Assembly (NCBI GenBank): GCA_027068725.1
Contig: JAMOMD010000004.1
Coordinates: forward strand, 1-19,867
Origin: Thermoproteales archaeon
GTDB taxonomy: Archaea > Thermoproteota > Thermoprotei > Thermoproteales > Thermocladiaceae
Direction of reading: 5' to 3'
Length of the DNA: 19,867 nucleotides
Numbering within the stretch: the first letter of the stretch is position 1; each line of letters opens with the position of its first letter. A model generated the notes under the pieces. It had not been told where the DNA came from and searched no databases. It saw only the letters and a list, made by a program, of their open reading frames with translations. Positions 7,707 to 14,130 of this stretch are shown one piece after another. Made by a program: the position numbers and the translations under genes.

Positions 7707-8465
7707 TTAGTCTAGCATTGGTGCTATATAGTATGTCAGTTTGCCACCCATTGGAATTTCAAATGTTAGTGCAATTGGTTTAGATGTTGCGAATTCTATT
7801 ACTGCAATATCGCTAACTCTGTATGCTTTTGATACAATATCTGCAAGATAGTCTAGGCTATATCTTGCAGCTGCTGGCTCTTTCAGGTCATACTCGAACA
7901 TGGCCTCGCTTTCTCTCTCGAACTTTACCTCTAGGTCTCCTCTATCGCTCGAGGCAGTTATGTAGAGACCATCTTCCTTTGCTTCAAATTTCACGGAGTC
8001 TGCAAGTATATCAGCATCCTTCATGGCTTCTCTCAGGGCGTCACTTGCGACTTTTGCTGTTACGGTGAACACGACCTTAGGTGTTGGTAGCTGCTCTACA
8101 GGCACGTCAATTATTGGTAACATTACTGCACGTGTTGCCTTTCCAATTAGCTTAACCTTGAGCTTACCCTCAGCTACCTCTAGGGCAATTCTATCGCCCT
8201 TCTTTACCCTCTTCAGAATCTTCTTTAGATCACTGAAGTTGACTCCTACCCTAACCTCTTCAGGAAGGTCTGATGGATACTCCTCAAATGCTTCACGTGG
8301 TATGAAGAGGTCTATTAGAGCACTTCTCGACGAGTCTATTGCACGTAGTTTTAGCCCCTCGTTAGTTATAGTGAAAGCCGCCTCTTCCAATAGTACAGCT
8401 ATCGATTCTACAATGTACACAAACTCCTTAGCATCCGAGTAGAGCATCTTTATTGGCGTGGACAT
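7707..8465 (-). CDS. pcn: DNA polymerase sliding clamp (PCNA)
   Basis: Ring-forming processivity clamp, 252 residues. N-terminal domain signature LKLRAIDSSRSALIDLFIPREAF, followed by VGVNFSDLKKILKRVKKGD. The C-terminal half has DRGDLEVKFE and YSLDYLADIVSKAYRVSDIAVIEF, ending GGKLTYYIAPMLD as in archaeal PCNAs. Crenarchaea usually carry up to three PCNA paralogues forming a heterotrimer; which one this is cannot be decided here. It heads the operon with priS and gins15. Confidence 0.96.
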   Translation of the reverse strand: MSTPIKMLYSDAKEFVYIVESIAVLLEEAAFTITNEGLKLRAIDSSRSALIDLFIPREAFEEYPSDLPEEVRVGVNFSDLKKILKRVKKGDRIALEVAEGKLKVKLIGKATRAVMLPIIDVPVEQLPTPKVVFTVTAKVASDALREAMKDADILADSVKFEAKEDGLYITASSDRGDLEVKFERESEAMFEYDLKEPAAARYSLDYLADIVSKAYRVSDIAVIEFATSKPIALTFEIPMGGKLTYYIAPMLD

Positions 8466-8485
8466 CGAGAAATGGTCTCATCGCG

Positions 8486-8497
8486 ATATTTTATTTC
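8486..8497 (-). promoter_or_regulatory. TATA box for PCNA-PriS-GINS operon
   Basis: Minus-strand AT-rich element AAATAAAATAT centred about 27 nt upstream of ATG 8465. It is the only promoter-like site in the 92-nt gap between pcn and tfs. Confidence 0.5.
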
Positions 8498-8557
8498 CTT
8501 GGCCTTAGATAGTCGATATTGCGGGAGTAATTAAGTTGCTTCGTTCTTTTCTCTCTG

Positions 8558-8890
8558 TTACTCGTACTCTCTCCAAGTGTATCCACATCTAGTACACTTG
8601 TAGAATCTTGTTGGAGGCTCGTCTGCTGCACGTGTCTGCTGGATCCAGTAGTATGCCTCTTCGTTGCCACACTTTGGACATATGACTCTTGTCTTTGGTA
8701 GCTGCTGCGTCTCCTCCTTTATGACCACTGGCGTATCTGTGGGCTTTCTCTCTATTACAGTCTTTACTGATAGTGACACTCCTGTAGCATCCTCCTCGTA
8801 TCCGCACTTTGGACATTTCAGGACGCTCTTGTTCTGAACCTTGACAGGTCGCATTAGAGTCCTGCACTTTGGACAGAACTTTAGTGACAT
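8558..8890 (-). CDS. tfs: Transcription elongation factor TFS (TFIIS/RPB9-like)
   Basis: Stimulates RNA cleavage by backtracked archaeal RNA polymerase. The 110-residue protein has an N-terminal zinc ribbon (C6, C9, C26, C29), a linker, and a C-terminal zinc ribbon (C71, C74, C99, C102). The acidic hairpin tip QQTRAADEPPTRFYKC carries D90-E91, the residues that enter the polymerase active site, so this is a cleavage-competent TFS rather than an inactive paralogue. I use ATG 8890 instead of the TTG at 8896, because the TATA box at 8915-8922 lies at leaderless distance from it. Divergent from S19e. Confidence 0.95.
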   Translation of the reverse strand: MSLKFCPKCRTLMRPVKVQNKSVLKCPKCGYEEDATGVSLSVKTVIERKPTDTPVVIKEETQQLPKTRVICPKCGNEEAYYWIQQTRAADEPPTRFYKCTRCGYTWREYE

Positions 8891-8914
8891 TGCCAATCAT
8901 CTACATTAGAAACG

Positions 8915-8922
8915 CTTATAAG
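8915..8922. promoter_or_regulatory. Palindromic TATA box shared by tfs and rps19e
   Basis: CTTATAAG is a perfect palindrome. Its centre lies 28.5 nt from the tfs ATG (minus strand) and 34.5 nt from the S19e TTG (plus strand), so one TBP site can serve both divergent genes. Confidence 0.6.
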
Positions 8923-8952
8923 TCAATCGTCGTCGCGTGGGTGGGGGACAAG

Positions 8953-9456
8953 TTGGTCAGCGTCAAGGATGTACCTGCAGATAGGCTGATAGCGCGCCTA
9001 GCGGAGTACCTGAAGACTTTACCTCAGGTTAAGCCGCCTCCCTGGGCTATATTCGTGAAGACTGGAGCAAACAAGGAGAGACCACCAATGCAGAGCGACT
9101 GGTGGTACTATCGTGCAGCTGCAATACTCAGGAAGCTTTATCTATACGGACCTGTAGGAATTGAAAGACTCAGAACAGCCTTTGGCTATAGAGCAAAGAT
9201 AGGCTCAGGTTACAAGCCGGAGAGATTCAGAAAGGCAGGAGGTGCAATAATAAGAAAGATACTACAGCAACTTGAGGCTGCTGGTCTAGTGAGGAAGGTG
9301 CCAAAGAAAGGCAGGGAGCTCACACCTGAAGGAAGAAGATTACTCGATAAGCTTGCTTACGAGATTCTGAAGGAGATGGTTAAGGAAAGACCTGAGCTAA
9401 TGAAATACCTAGTACCAAAGCCTGCATCACAGCCCACTTCTGGCTCAAGCTCCTAA
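8953..9456 (+). CDS. rps19e: Ribosomal protein S19e
   Basis: Small-subunit protein, about 167 residues. Signature segments: SVKDVPADRLI at the N terminus, PPPWAIFVKTGANKERPP, DWWYYRAAAILRKLYLYGPVGIERLR, GYKPERFRKAGGAIIRKILQQLEAAGL. The frame is open upstream into tfs, so the start must be chosen. TTG 8953 gives the canonical MVSVKDVPAD N terminus, has GGGG about 6 nt upstream, and lies just after the start site predicted from the TATA box. GTG 8941 is less likely. The C-terminal PASQPTSGSSS tail is low-complexity. First gene of the S19e-PDCD5-L39e-L31e-aIF6 series. Confidence 0.93.
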   Translation: MVSVKDVPADRLIARLAEYLKTLPQVKPPPWAIFVKTGANKERPPMQSDWWYYRAAAILRKLYLYGPVGIERLRTAFGYRAKIGSGYKPERFRKAGGAIIRKILQQLEAAGLVRKVPKKGRELTPEGRRLLDKLAYEILKEMVKERPELMKYLVPKPASQPTSGSSS

Positions 9457-9471
9457 GTCGTTAATGAAAGG

Positions 9472-9478
9472 TTAAATA
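9472..9478 (+). promoter_or_regulatory. TATA-like element before the PDCD5 gene
   Basis: TTAAATA about 36 nt upstream of ATG 9511, in the 54-nt gap after S19e; allows a short leader. Confidence 0.4.
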
Positions 9479-9510
9479 CTCACTATCTTCTTCTCACAAC
9501 AAGATCAGAC

Positions 9511-9876
9511 ATGGCGTACGTACCATCAGACGAGGTTCCTAGCAGGGACACTGCTCTCACAGACGAGGAACTTGAAGAAATAAAGAAACGTAAAATGATG
9601 GAACTTCAGAAGAGGCTAGAAGAAGAGCGTAGACGTGCAGAACTTGCTGCGCAAAGGCGTGCAATTCTCAACGTGATTCTCACACCCGAGGCACGTGCAA
9701 GACTTGACAACCTTAGACTGGTAAAGCCTGAGCTTGTTGAAGCACTGGAGAATCAGTTAATTGCACTTGCACAATCAGGTAGGATTAAGGTGCCTATAAC
9801 AGACGAGGAACTGAAGAGAATACTAGAAGAGATCTACAGGAGAACACACCGTGAGATCAGGATCCGCTTCAAGTAA
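9511..9876 (+). CDS. PDCD5-family DNA-binding protein
   Basis: Small basic helical protein related to eukaryotic PDCD5 and archaeal proteins annotated as DNA-binding. Of 121 residues, about 17-60 form a long highly charged helix (DEELEEIKKRKMMELQKRL). The core follows: LNVILTPEARARLDNLRLVKPELVEALENQLIALAQSGRI, then TDEELKRILEEI and a basic end RRTHREIRIRFK. The sequence from LTPEAR to the end is the conserved family core. Its position between S19e and L39e is conserved in archaea and suggests a link to ribosome biogenesis, though its exact role is not settled. Confidence 0.93.
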   Translation: MAYVPSDEVPSRDTALTDEELEEIKKRKMMELQKRLEEERRRAELAAQRRAILNVILTPEARARLDNLRLVKPELVEALENQLIALAQSGRIKVPITDEELKRILEEIYRRTHREIRIRFK

Positions 9877-9883
9877 ACTAAAC

Positions 9884-9891
9884 TTTATAAT
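9884..9891 (+). promoter_or_regulatory. TATA box for L39e-L31e
   Basis: TTTATAAT centred about 30 nt upstream of the L39e ATG at 9918. GAGGGG at 9901-9906 may act as a Shine-Dalgarno if transcription starts earlier. Confidence 0.55.
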
Positions 9892-9917
9892 ATCGGCCTA
9901 GAGGGGAAGCAGACAGT

Positions 9918-10073
9918 ATGGCACGCAATAAGCCACTCGGAAAGAAGCTAAGACTAGCCTCTGCACTGAAGTCTAATAGACTTCCTCCTCCCTGGGTTAT
10001 TGTAAAAACTAAGAGAAGAGTAACGTACTCGCCTGCTAAGAGACACTGGAGAAGAGTTAAGCTTAAAGCATAA
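9918..10073 (+). CDS. rpl39e: Ribosomal protein L39e
   Basis: Short gene of 51 codons: MARNKPLGKKLRLASALKSN, then RLPPPWVIVKTKRRV and SPAKRHWRRVKLKA. It is very basic, matches L39e over its whole length, and the RHWRR ending is diagnostic. It lines the polypeptide exit tunnel. The TATA box at 9884 gives a near-leaderless transcript. L31e starts 20 nt after the stop without room for its own promoter, so the two are cotranscribed. Confidence 0.95.
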   Translation: MARNKPLGKKLRLASALKSNRLPPPWVIVKTKRRVTYSPAKRHWRRVKLKA

Positions 10074-10093
10074 GATATTAAGCGTGGTAGACC

Positions 10094-10417
10094 ATGTCTC
10101 AGTCAGGTAAGGTAGTTCTAGAACGCATATACACAATAAACCTTAGAAGAACTAGAGAAGTATCTAGAACAAAGAGAGCGCCATACGCAATTAGGCTAAT
10201 CAGGAAATTCGTTGCAAGACACATGCATGTTGAACCTTCGCAAGTGAAGATACATAATGAGGTTAACGAGAAGATTTGGGAGAGAAGTATCGAGAAGCCA
10301 CCAAGAAGAATAAAGGTACGTGTAGTAAAGTACGAAGATGGCACAGTATGGGTCTACTTATACAAGGAAGAGAAGCCTCAGGAGAAGCCCACCGAGGAGG
10401 CGAAGGCACAGCAATAA
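10094..10417 (+). CDS. rpl31e: Ribosomal protein L31e
   Basis: Large-subunit protein near the exit tunnel, 107 residues. Characteristic ERIYTINLRRTREVSRTKRA, then APYAIRLIRKFVARHM, VKIHNEVNEKIWERSIEKPPRRIKVRVVKYEDGTV. The last about 15 residues (EEKPQEKPTEEAKAQQ) are a low-complexity tail. Directly follows L39e, as in most archaea. Confidence 0.96.
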   Translation: MSQSGKVVLERIYTINLRRTREVSRTKRAPYAIRLIRKFVARHMHVEPSQVKIHNEVNEKIWERSIEKPPRRIKVRVVKYEDGTVWVYLYKEEKPQEKPTEEAKAQQ

Positions 10418-10420
10418 TGA

Positions 10421-10430
10421 CTTAAAAAAT
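10421..10430 (+). promoter_or_regulatory. TATA-like element before aIF6
   Basis: CTTAAAAAAT in the 43-nt gap after L31e, centred about 34 nt before ATG 10461. Confidence 0.4.
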
Positions 10431-10460
10431 TAGGAAAAGATCACCTACCTAGCATTCACG

Positions 10461-11141
10461 ATGGCGCGTAGATACGAGGTAGTTCCTATATCAATCTACG
10501 GTTCTCCTATAATTGGTGCATACATATTTACTAATAACAAGTACACATTCATTCCTCCTGAAGCTCCTCAAAAACTTGATAACATAATAAAGTCTGCACT
10601 TGATACAGAAATTGTTAGAATAACAATAGGAAAATCACCTCTCGTTGGCATCTTTATAGCAGGTAATGATAATGGAATAATTGTACCGGAAATGATAACA
10701 GAAGACGAGCTTAGCATACTAAAATCTCTAAAGGATATAAACATAGCAGTCATAAAGACTAAATACACAGCAATAAATAATCTTATACTGACAAATGATA
10801 AGTACACCTTAGTGTCACCAATTTTAGAAAAAGAGAATATAAAAATAATACAGGACACGTTAGGGACAGAAGTTGTAGTTGATACTATATGTGACTCTTA
10901 CCTAGTAGGATCATTAGCTGTTGCAAATAGTAGGGGAGTACTTGTTAGTGCAGATGCAAAAGAAGATGACATTAAGAAACTTAGAGATATATTCAAGTTA
11001 CCTGTAGACGTTGGTACAGTTAATCGTGGAAGAACAATGATTAGAAGTGGACTTGTCGCTAACGATAAGGGTGCACTTGTAGGAGACGATACTACAGGTT
11101 TTGAAATTGTGCGCATAATACAGGTTCTTGGTTACGAATAA
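10461..11141 (+). CDS. eif6: Ribosome anti-association factor aIF6
   Basis: Binds the large subunit at L14/L24e and blocks premature joining of the subunits. The 226 residues form the pseudo-fivefold pentein propeller, visible as repeats ending in similar turns (GSPIIGAYIFTNNKYTFIPP, KSPLVGIFIAGNDNGIIVP, YTAINNLILTNDKYTLVSP, DSYLVGSLAVANSRGVLVS, GLVANDKGALVG). Full length. The DNA is clearly AT-richer than the ribosomal genes beside it. In other crenarchaea LX/L18a, prefoldin alpha and FtsY continue in the same direction; here the next block is reversed. Confidence 0.96.
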   Translation: MARRYEVVPISIYGSPIIGAYIFTNNKYTFIPPEAPQKLDNIIKSALDTEIVRITIGKSPLVGIFIAGNDNGIIVPEMITEDELSILKSLKDINIAVIKTKYTAINNLILTNDKYTLVSPILEKENIKIIQDTLGTEVVVDTICDSYLVGSLAVANSRGVLVSADAKEDDIKKLRDIFKLPVDVGTVNRGRTMIRSGLVANDKGALVGDDTTGFEIVRIIQVLGYE

Positions 11142-11146
11142 GGTAG

Positions 11147-11161
11147 TATTCTTTATTTTCA
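11147..11161 (+). terminator. Possible T-tract terminator after aIF6
   Basis: TATTCTTTATTTTC just after the aIF6 stop and before the convergent ftsY end. T-rich tracts like this terminate archaeal RNA polymerase; no hairpin is seen. Confidence 0.3.
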
Positions 11162-11163
11162 AC

Positions 11164-12354
11164 TTATTCTAGTAATTGCGATATGAACCATTCTTTTCTG
11201 AAAGGTATCAAATCTTCGTATCGCTGACCTACGCCTAGGAAGTAGATCGGCTTCTTTAACACTACAAGGAATGTTAGTATAGAACCTCCTTTTGGATACG
11301 CGTCAACTTTCGTTATTATTAATCCATCTATGTTAACATATTTTGAATAAGTTTTCGCAACTTCTAAGGCTTCATTCCCTAATAATGCGTCCGCGACAAA
11401 TATTGACAGATCAGGTTCTGCTACTCTGTAAATTTTTCTTAATTCGTCCATTAGATTTACATCTGTGTGCATTCTACCTGCAGTGTCTATTAAGACGAAA
11501 TCGATTCCTTTAGACTCGGCATGAGCTATGGCATCGTGTATTACTGCTGCCGGGTCTGCGCCATACCTGTGTTTTATTACTCTTATTCCAAGTCTTTTAC
11601 CATGTTCTTCTAACTGTTCTATAGCTCCTGCTCGGAAGGTATCGGCTGCAGCAAATACAACACTATATCCAAGTTTCTGTAATAGATAGCCGATTTTTGC
11701 TATTGTTGTTGTTTTACCGTATCCATTAGGTCCTAGAAATAGTAACACTACTGGACTTCTTTCTTCATGAATTTTCTTAACAAGCTCGACAAAGTCTACG
11801 TCAGGAACATCTTCAATTGTTTTTAGAAGGGCTCTCTTTATTGCTTCTCTTATTATTTTCTCTTTGTCTGCTCCAAATCTTGGAATTTTCAGAGATAGAA
11901 GCTCCTGTTTAACATTCTCAGTTATAAGTTCTGAAACTTCTACAGCAACGTCGCATTCTACTAACTTTACGAATAAGTCTTCGCACAATTTTGTTACCTT
12001 GTCCTCACTAAGTTTTGTGTATGCGATAGCCTCAGTTACACGTTGTGCAATTCTTGCAAATATTCCAGGTTTCTTCTCCTCAACCTCGGGTACTGGCTGT
12101 TGTACCTGCGTGGATATTGCTGGTTTTTCGACTGCCTCCTTTTCAGGTGCCTTAACTTCGACCTTGATCTCGACTCTGGGTGCTGTAGTCTCTACTTGGG
12201 TAGTTTCTTGTTGTGAGACTTCAGTAACTTGTTCTGTGACTGTTTGTACAGAAGTAGTCTGTGGGGTAGGTTTCTCTTCCTTCTCCTCTCCCTTGAAGAA
12301 CGAGAGTATGCTCTGTGTAAAGCTCTTGAAGGCTTCTTTTAGCTTCTTGAACAT
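11164..12354 (-). CDS. ftsY: Signal recognition particle receptor FtsY
   Basis: SRP receptor GTPase that docks SRP-ribosome complexes at the membrane. 396 residues. An N-terminal amphipathic stretch (1-20) is followed by a Thr/Gln/Glu-rich acidic linker (about 22-95), the helical N domain (about 97-195), and the G domain. Motifs: GPNGYGKT P-loop (208-215), ADTFRAGA (237-244), DTAGR (290-294), TKVD (348-351), and closing GQRYEDL (376-382). FtsY rather than SRP54 because there is an acidic N-terminal extension and no Met-rich M domain. It has its own TATA box, though it follows prefoldin alpha by 39 nt. Confidence 0.96.
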   Translation of the reverse strand: MFKKLKEAFKSFTQSILSFFKGEEKEEKPTPQTTSVQTVTEQVTEVSQQETTQVETTAPRVEIKVEVKAPEKEAVEKPAISTQVQQPVPEVEEKKPGIFARIAQRVTEAIAYTKLSEDKVTKLCEDLFVKLVECDVAVEVSELITENVKQELLSLKIPRFGADKEKIIREAIKRALLKTIEDVPDVDFVELVKKIHEERSPVVLLFLGPNGYGKTTTIAKIGYLLQKLGYSVVFAAADTFRAGAIEQLEEHGKRLGIRVIKHRYGADPAAVIHDAIAHAESKGIDFVLIDTAGRMHTDVNLMDELRKIYRVAEPDLSIFVADALLGNEALEVAKTYSKYVNIDGLIITKVDAYPKGGSILTFLVVLKKPIYFLGVGQRYEDLIPFRKEWFISQLLE

Positions 12355-12377
12355 TTGAGCGAGTTAGAGAGAAGGGG

Positions 12378-12388
12378 TGTTATAAGGA
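12378..12388 (-). promoter_or_regulatory. TATA box for ftsY
   Basis: Minus strand CCTTATAACAC; TTATAA centred 28.5 nt upstream of the ftsY ATG at 12354, in the pfdA-ftsY gap. It implies a leaderless ftsY transcript in addition to operon read-through. Confidence 0.6.
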
Positions 12389-12393
12389 GAAGC

Positions 12394-12894
12394 CTAAGCT
12401 TTGGCTTCGCCCTTTGCTTCTGCTCTCTTTGCCTCGGCTGCTGAGGAGTATATCACTGCCAACAACTGTCTTAGGTATTCTACTCGTCTAAGGGTCTCGG
12501 CAAGTCTTAGCTCAAGTCTTGATTTGACGTCTTCTAGCTCCTTTATTTTCTTGTCAATAAAATCAAGTGCCGAGTTTGGACTCATTTCCACAACATACTG
12601 AGAGCCAACCCTGACGAGGATCTTCTCGGCCGTGTCTACCTTGACTTTAAGGAATATTCCTCCGCCAATAGCTGCGTAACTATCCTCTAGTTTCTGTCCG
12701 TCTGCAAGCATTTTTACGAGGTTTCTAGCAGCCTTAAGCTCGTTTATTGAAGTTGTTAGAATTGCTATGTCCTGTCTTATAGCTTGTGCAAGTCCTTCAA
12801 GAGCCTCAAGCTCCTCTACTATTCTCGCAAGATCTTGCTCTGTTATTACTATTCTCTGAGGAGCACGTTCGGCCATTGACATAGTTTCACTCAT
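12394..12894 (-). CDS. pfdA: Prefoldin subunit alpha
   Basis: Hexameric co-chaperone subunit passing unfolded proteins to the thermosome. 166 residues: a first coiled-coil helix (about 18-65), a beta-hairpin pair (DSYAAIGGGIFLKVKVDTAEKILVRVGSQYVVE, about 71-103), and a second long helix (about 108-150). The double hairpin marks the alpha class. A low-complexity Ala/Lys/Glu tail (AKRAEAKGEAKA) ends it. Its ATG directly abuts the L18a stop codon (0-nt gap), a clear operon junction; a second ATG six codons in is possible. Confidence 0.93.
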   Translation of the reverse strand: MSETMSMAERAPQRIVITEQDLARIVEELEALEGLAQAIRQDIAILTTSINELKAARNLVKMLADGQKLEDSYAAIGGGIFLKVKVDTAEKILVRVGSQYVVEMSPNSALDFIDKKIKELEDVKSRLELRLAETLRRVEYLRQLLAVIYSSAAEAKRAEAKGEAKA

Positions 12895-13140
12895 TTAGAA
12901 CTTTACAACCTTATCAAGAGCCACCAGCTGTTGTATTTCTGGTTTAGCTTCCTCTGGACTTATCTGCCTTATCTCGAGTATTCTAATGAACTGTCTTGGA
13001 AGTTTATGCCTGCTTCCTAGTAGAGAGTATACGCGCTCAATTACCTCAGGTACCTTTGTTGCAGTTAAGTCTATTCTGAATTTCTGCCACTGGTTCTTTA
13101 TTCGCATCATTCCGATTACTCTATATACTTTGACACTCAT
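12895..13140 (-). CDS. rplX: Ribosomal protein L18a/LX (eL20)
   Basis: Archaeal LX, an 81-residue half-length homologue of eukaryotic L18a. Signature VKVYRVIGMMRIKNQWQKFRI, then KVPEVIERVYSLLGSRHKLPRQFIRILEI. First gene of LX-pfdA-ftsY. TATA-like site 28.5 nt upstream, hence leaderless; divergent from secE. Confidence 0.94.
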   Translation of the reverse strand: MSVKVYRVIGMMRIKNQWQKFRIDLTATKVPEVIERVYSLLGSRHKLPRQFIRILEIRQISPEEAKPEIQQLVALDKVVKF

Positions 13141-13163
13141 TTCGTAGCTGAGCCACAGTGTCA

Positions 13164-13173
13164 GATTATTAAG
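13164..13173 (-). promoter_or_regulatory. TATA box for L18a-pfdA-ftsY
   Basis: Minus strand CTTAATAATC centred 28.5 nt from ATG 13140. Confidence 0.55.
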
Positions 13174-13195
13174 TTTGCGATAAGGCCGCAGTAAC

Positions 13196-13204
13196 GCTTT
13201 ATAG
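13196..13204 (+). promoter_or_regulatory. TATA box for secE-spt5-rpl11
   Basis: GCTTTATAG centred about 36 nt upstream of ATG 13236. With the minus-strand box at 13164-13173 it makes a back-to-back divergent promoter pair in the 95-nt gap. Confidence 0.55.
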
Positions 13205-13235
13205 ATTAGGTCATCGCTACCTACCGCAACAGAGA

Positions 13236-13616
13236 ATGAGCAAGGCTGTCCTGAGCAAGCAAGCTGCAGTACTGCAGGAAGTAAAGAAGAGAACGCCTAG
13301 TAAGGTGCGGGCTATAGTTGACAAGCTTGTGCACTACTTTAAACTAATGATTTGGATACTCTCATCAGCGCAGAAGCCTACGAGAGATCAGCTTAGGACA
13401 AGCTCGAGAATGACCTTGATTATGATCCTGACCGTGGGAACGTACGCTTTCGTGTTCTCTCTCTTGAGATATGTAGTGTTTGGAGGACACTTTGTCTCGC
13501 TGCCCTATCCCTACAATTTTGTGCTTGTTGGAGTGACTGCAGGTGCCTTGGTTGGACTTGGAGTCTATCTGTACTGGTCTATTGGAAAGGCTGTTAAATC
13601 TAGGAAAGGCAAGTAG
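13236..13616 (+). CDS. secE: Preprotein translocase subunit SecE with extra membrane segment
   Basis: Clamp subunit of the SecYE(beta) channel. The cytosolic amphipathic helix and signature are intact: YFKLMIWILSSAQKPTRDQLRTSSR (34-58), then TM1 at 59-82. Usual archaeal SecE (about 60-75 residues) ends here. This protein continues through a short loop (GGHFVSLPYPY) into a second hydrophobic helix (94-116, rich in Gly/Val/Leu) and a basic end (KAVKSRKGK), total 126 residues. An N-terminal extension of about 25 residues is also present. Position before spt5 and L11 is the classic order, so the assignment is secure; the extra TM is the oddity. Confidence 0.9.
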   Translation: MSKAVLSKQAAVLQEVKKRTPSKVRAIVDKLVHYFKLMIWILSSAQKPTRDQLRTSSRMTLIMILTVGTYAFVFSLLRYVVFGGHFVSLPYPYNFVLVGVTAGALVGLGVYLYWSIGKAVKSRKGK

Positions 13617-13628
13617 GACACGAACATC

Positions 13629-14129
13629 ATGAGCGAGAACACGACAACAGTACAGACGCCAGAGAGGAAACCCGAGTCTAAGCCCTGCTACTTCATAGCC
13701 GTGAGAACAGTAGGAGGACAAGAGTACAATGTTGCTCTAATAATGAAGGCGAGAATAGAGAGCAAGAACATTAACATACCAGCAATAGTTGTCCTTCCAC
13801 GTCTCAAGGGTCTAGTATTTGCTGAGACGCCATTTCCACATATTGTGCAGAATGTCATCGCAGGAATAAAGCACTGTAAGGGAATACTCAGAGGCAAGGT
13901 TCTAGCAGACGAGCTTCTGAAGGTAGTATACAAGCCAATTGAGATTAGAGTTGGCGACATTGTCGAGATAGTATCAGGACCCTTCAGAGGCTCTAAGGGC
14001 AGAGTCACGGACATTGACCTAGAGGAGGATCGCGTAACGATAGAGATTCTTGATGCTGCTTCGCCAATGCCAATAACATTAAGAATAAAAGATGTCCGCG
14101 TCATAGAGCGCAAGCAAGGTGAGCAGTAA
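13629..14129 (+). CDS. spt5: Transcription elongation factor Spt5 (NusG)
   Basis: Processivity factor that bridges the RNA polymerase cleft with Spt4. After a disordered N terminus (1-18) there is an NGN domain (about 19-103: CYFIAVRTVGGQEYNVALIM ... LKGLVFAET ... HCKGILRG) and a KOW domain (107-160; VGDIVEIVSGPFRGSKGRV at 108-126). 166 residues, slightly longer than usual because of the leader. It starts 12 nt after secE; L11 starts 1 nt after its stop. Confidence 0.95.
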   Translation: MSENTTTVQTPERKPESKPCYFIAVRTVGGQEYNVALIMKARIESKNINIPAIVVLPRLKGLVFAETPFPHIVQNVIAGIKHCKGILRGKVLADELLKVVYKPIEIRVGDIVEIVSGPFRGSKGRVTDIDLEEDRVTIEILDAASPMPITLRIKDVRVIERKQGEQ

Positions 14130-14130
14130 C

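Noticed and set aside
8869..8952. N-terminal extension of S19e back to 8869
   Set aside because: It overlaps tfs, lies upstream of the TATA box, and adds residues absent from S19e. The canonical start is TTG 8953.
11864..12358. Open frame of 164 codons on the plus strand opposite the FtsY N-terminal region
   Set aside because: Ser/Thr-rich translation with no motif; it mirrors the low-complexity Glu/Thr/Gln linker codons of ftsY. Similar antisense frames opposite pcn (8023-8442) and spt5 (13688-14113) were rejected for the same reason.
14119..14130. L11 start at GTG 14119
   Set aside because: It would overlap spt5; ATG 14131 has a good Shine-Dalgarno (14114-14121) and gives the usual N terminus.
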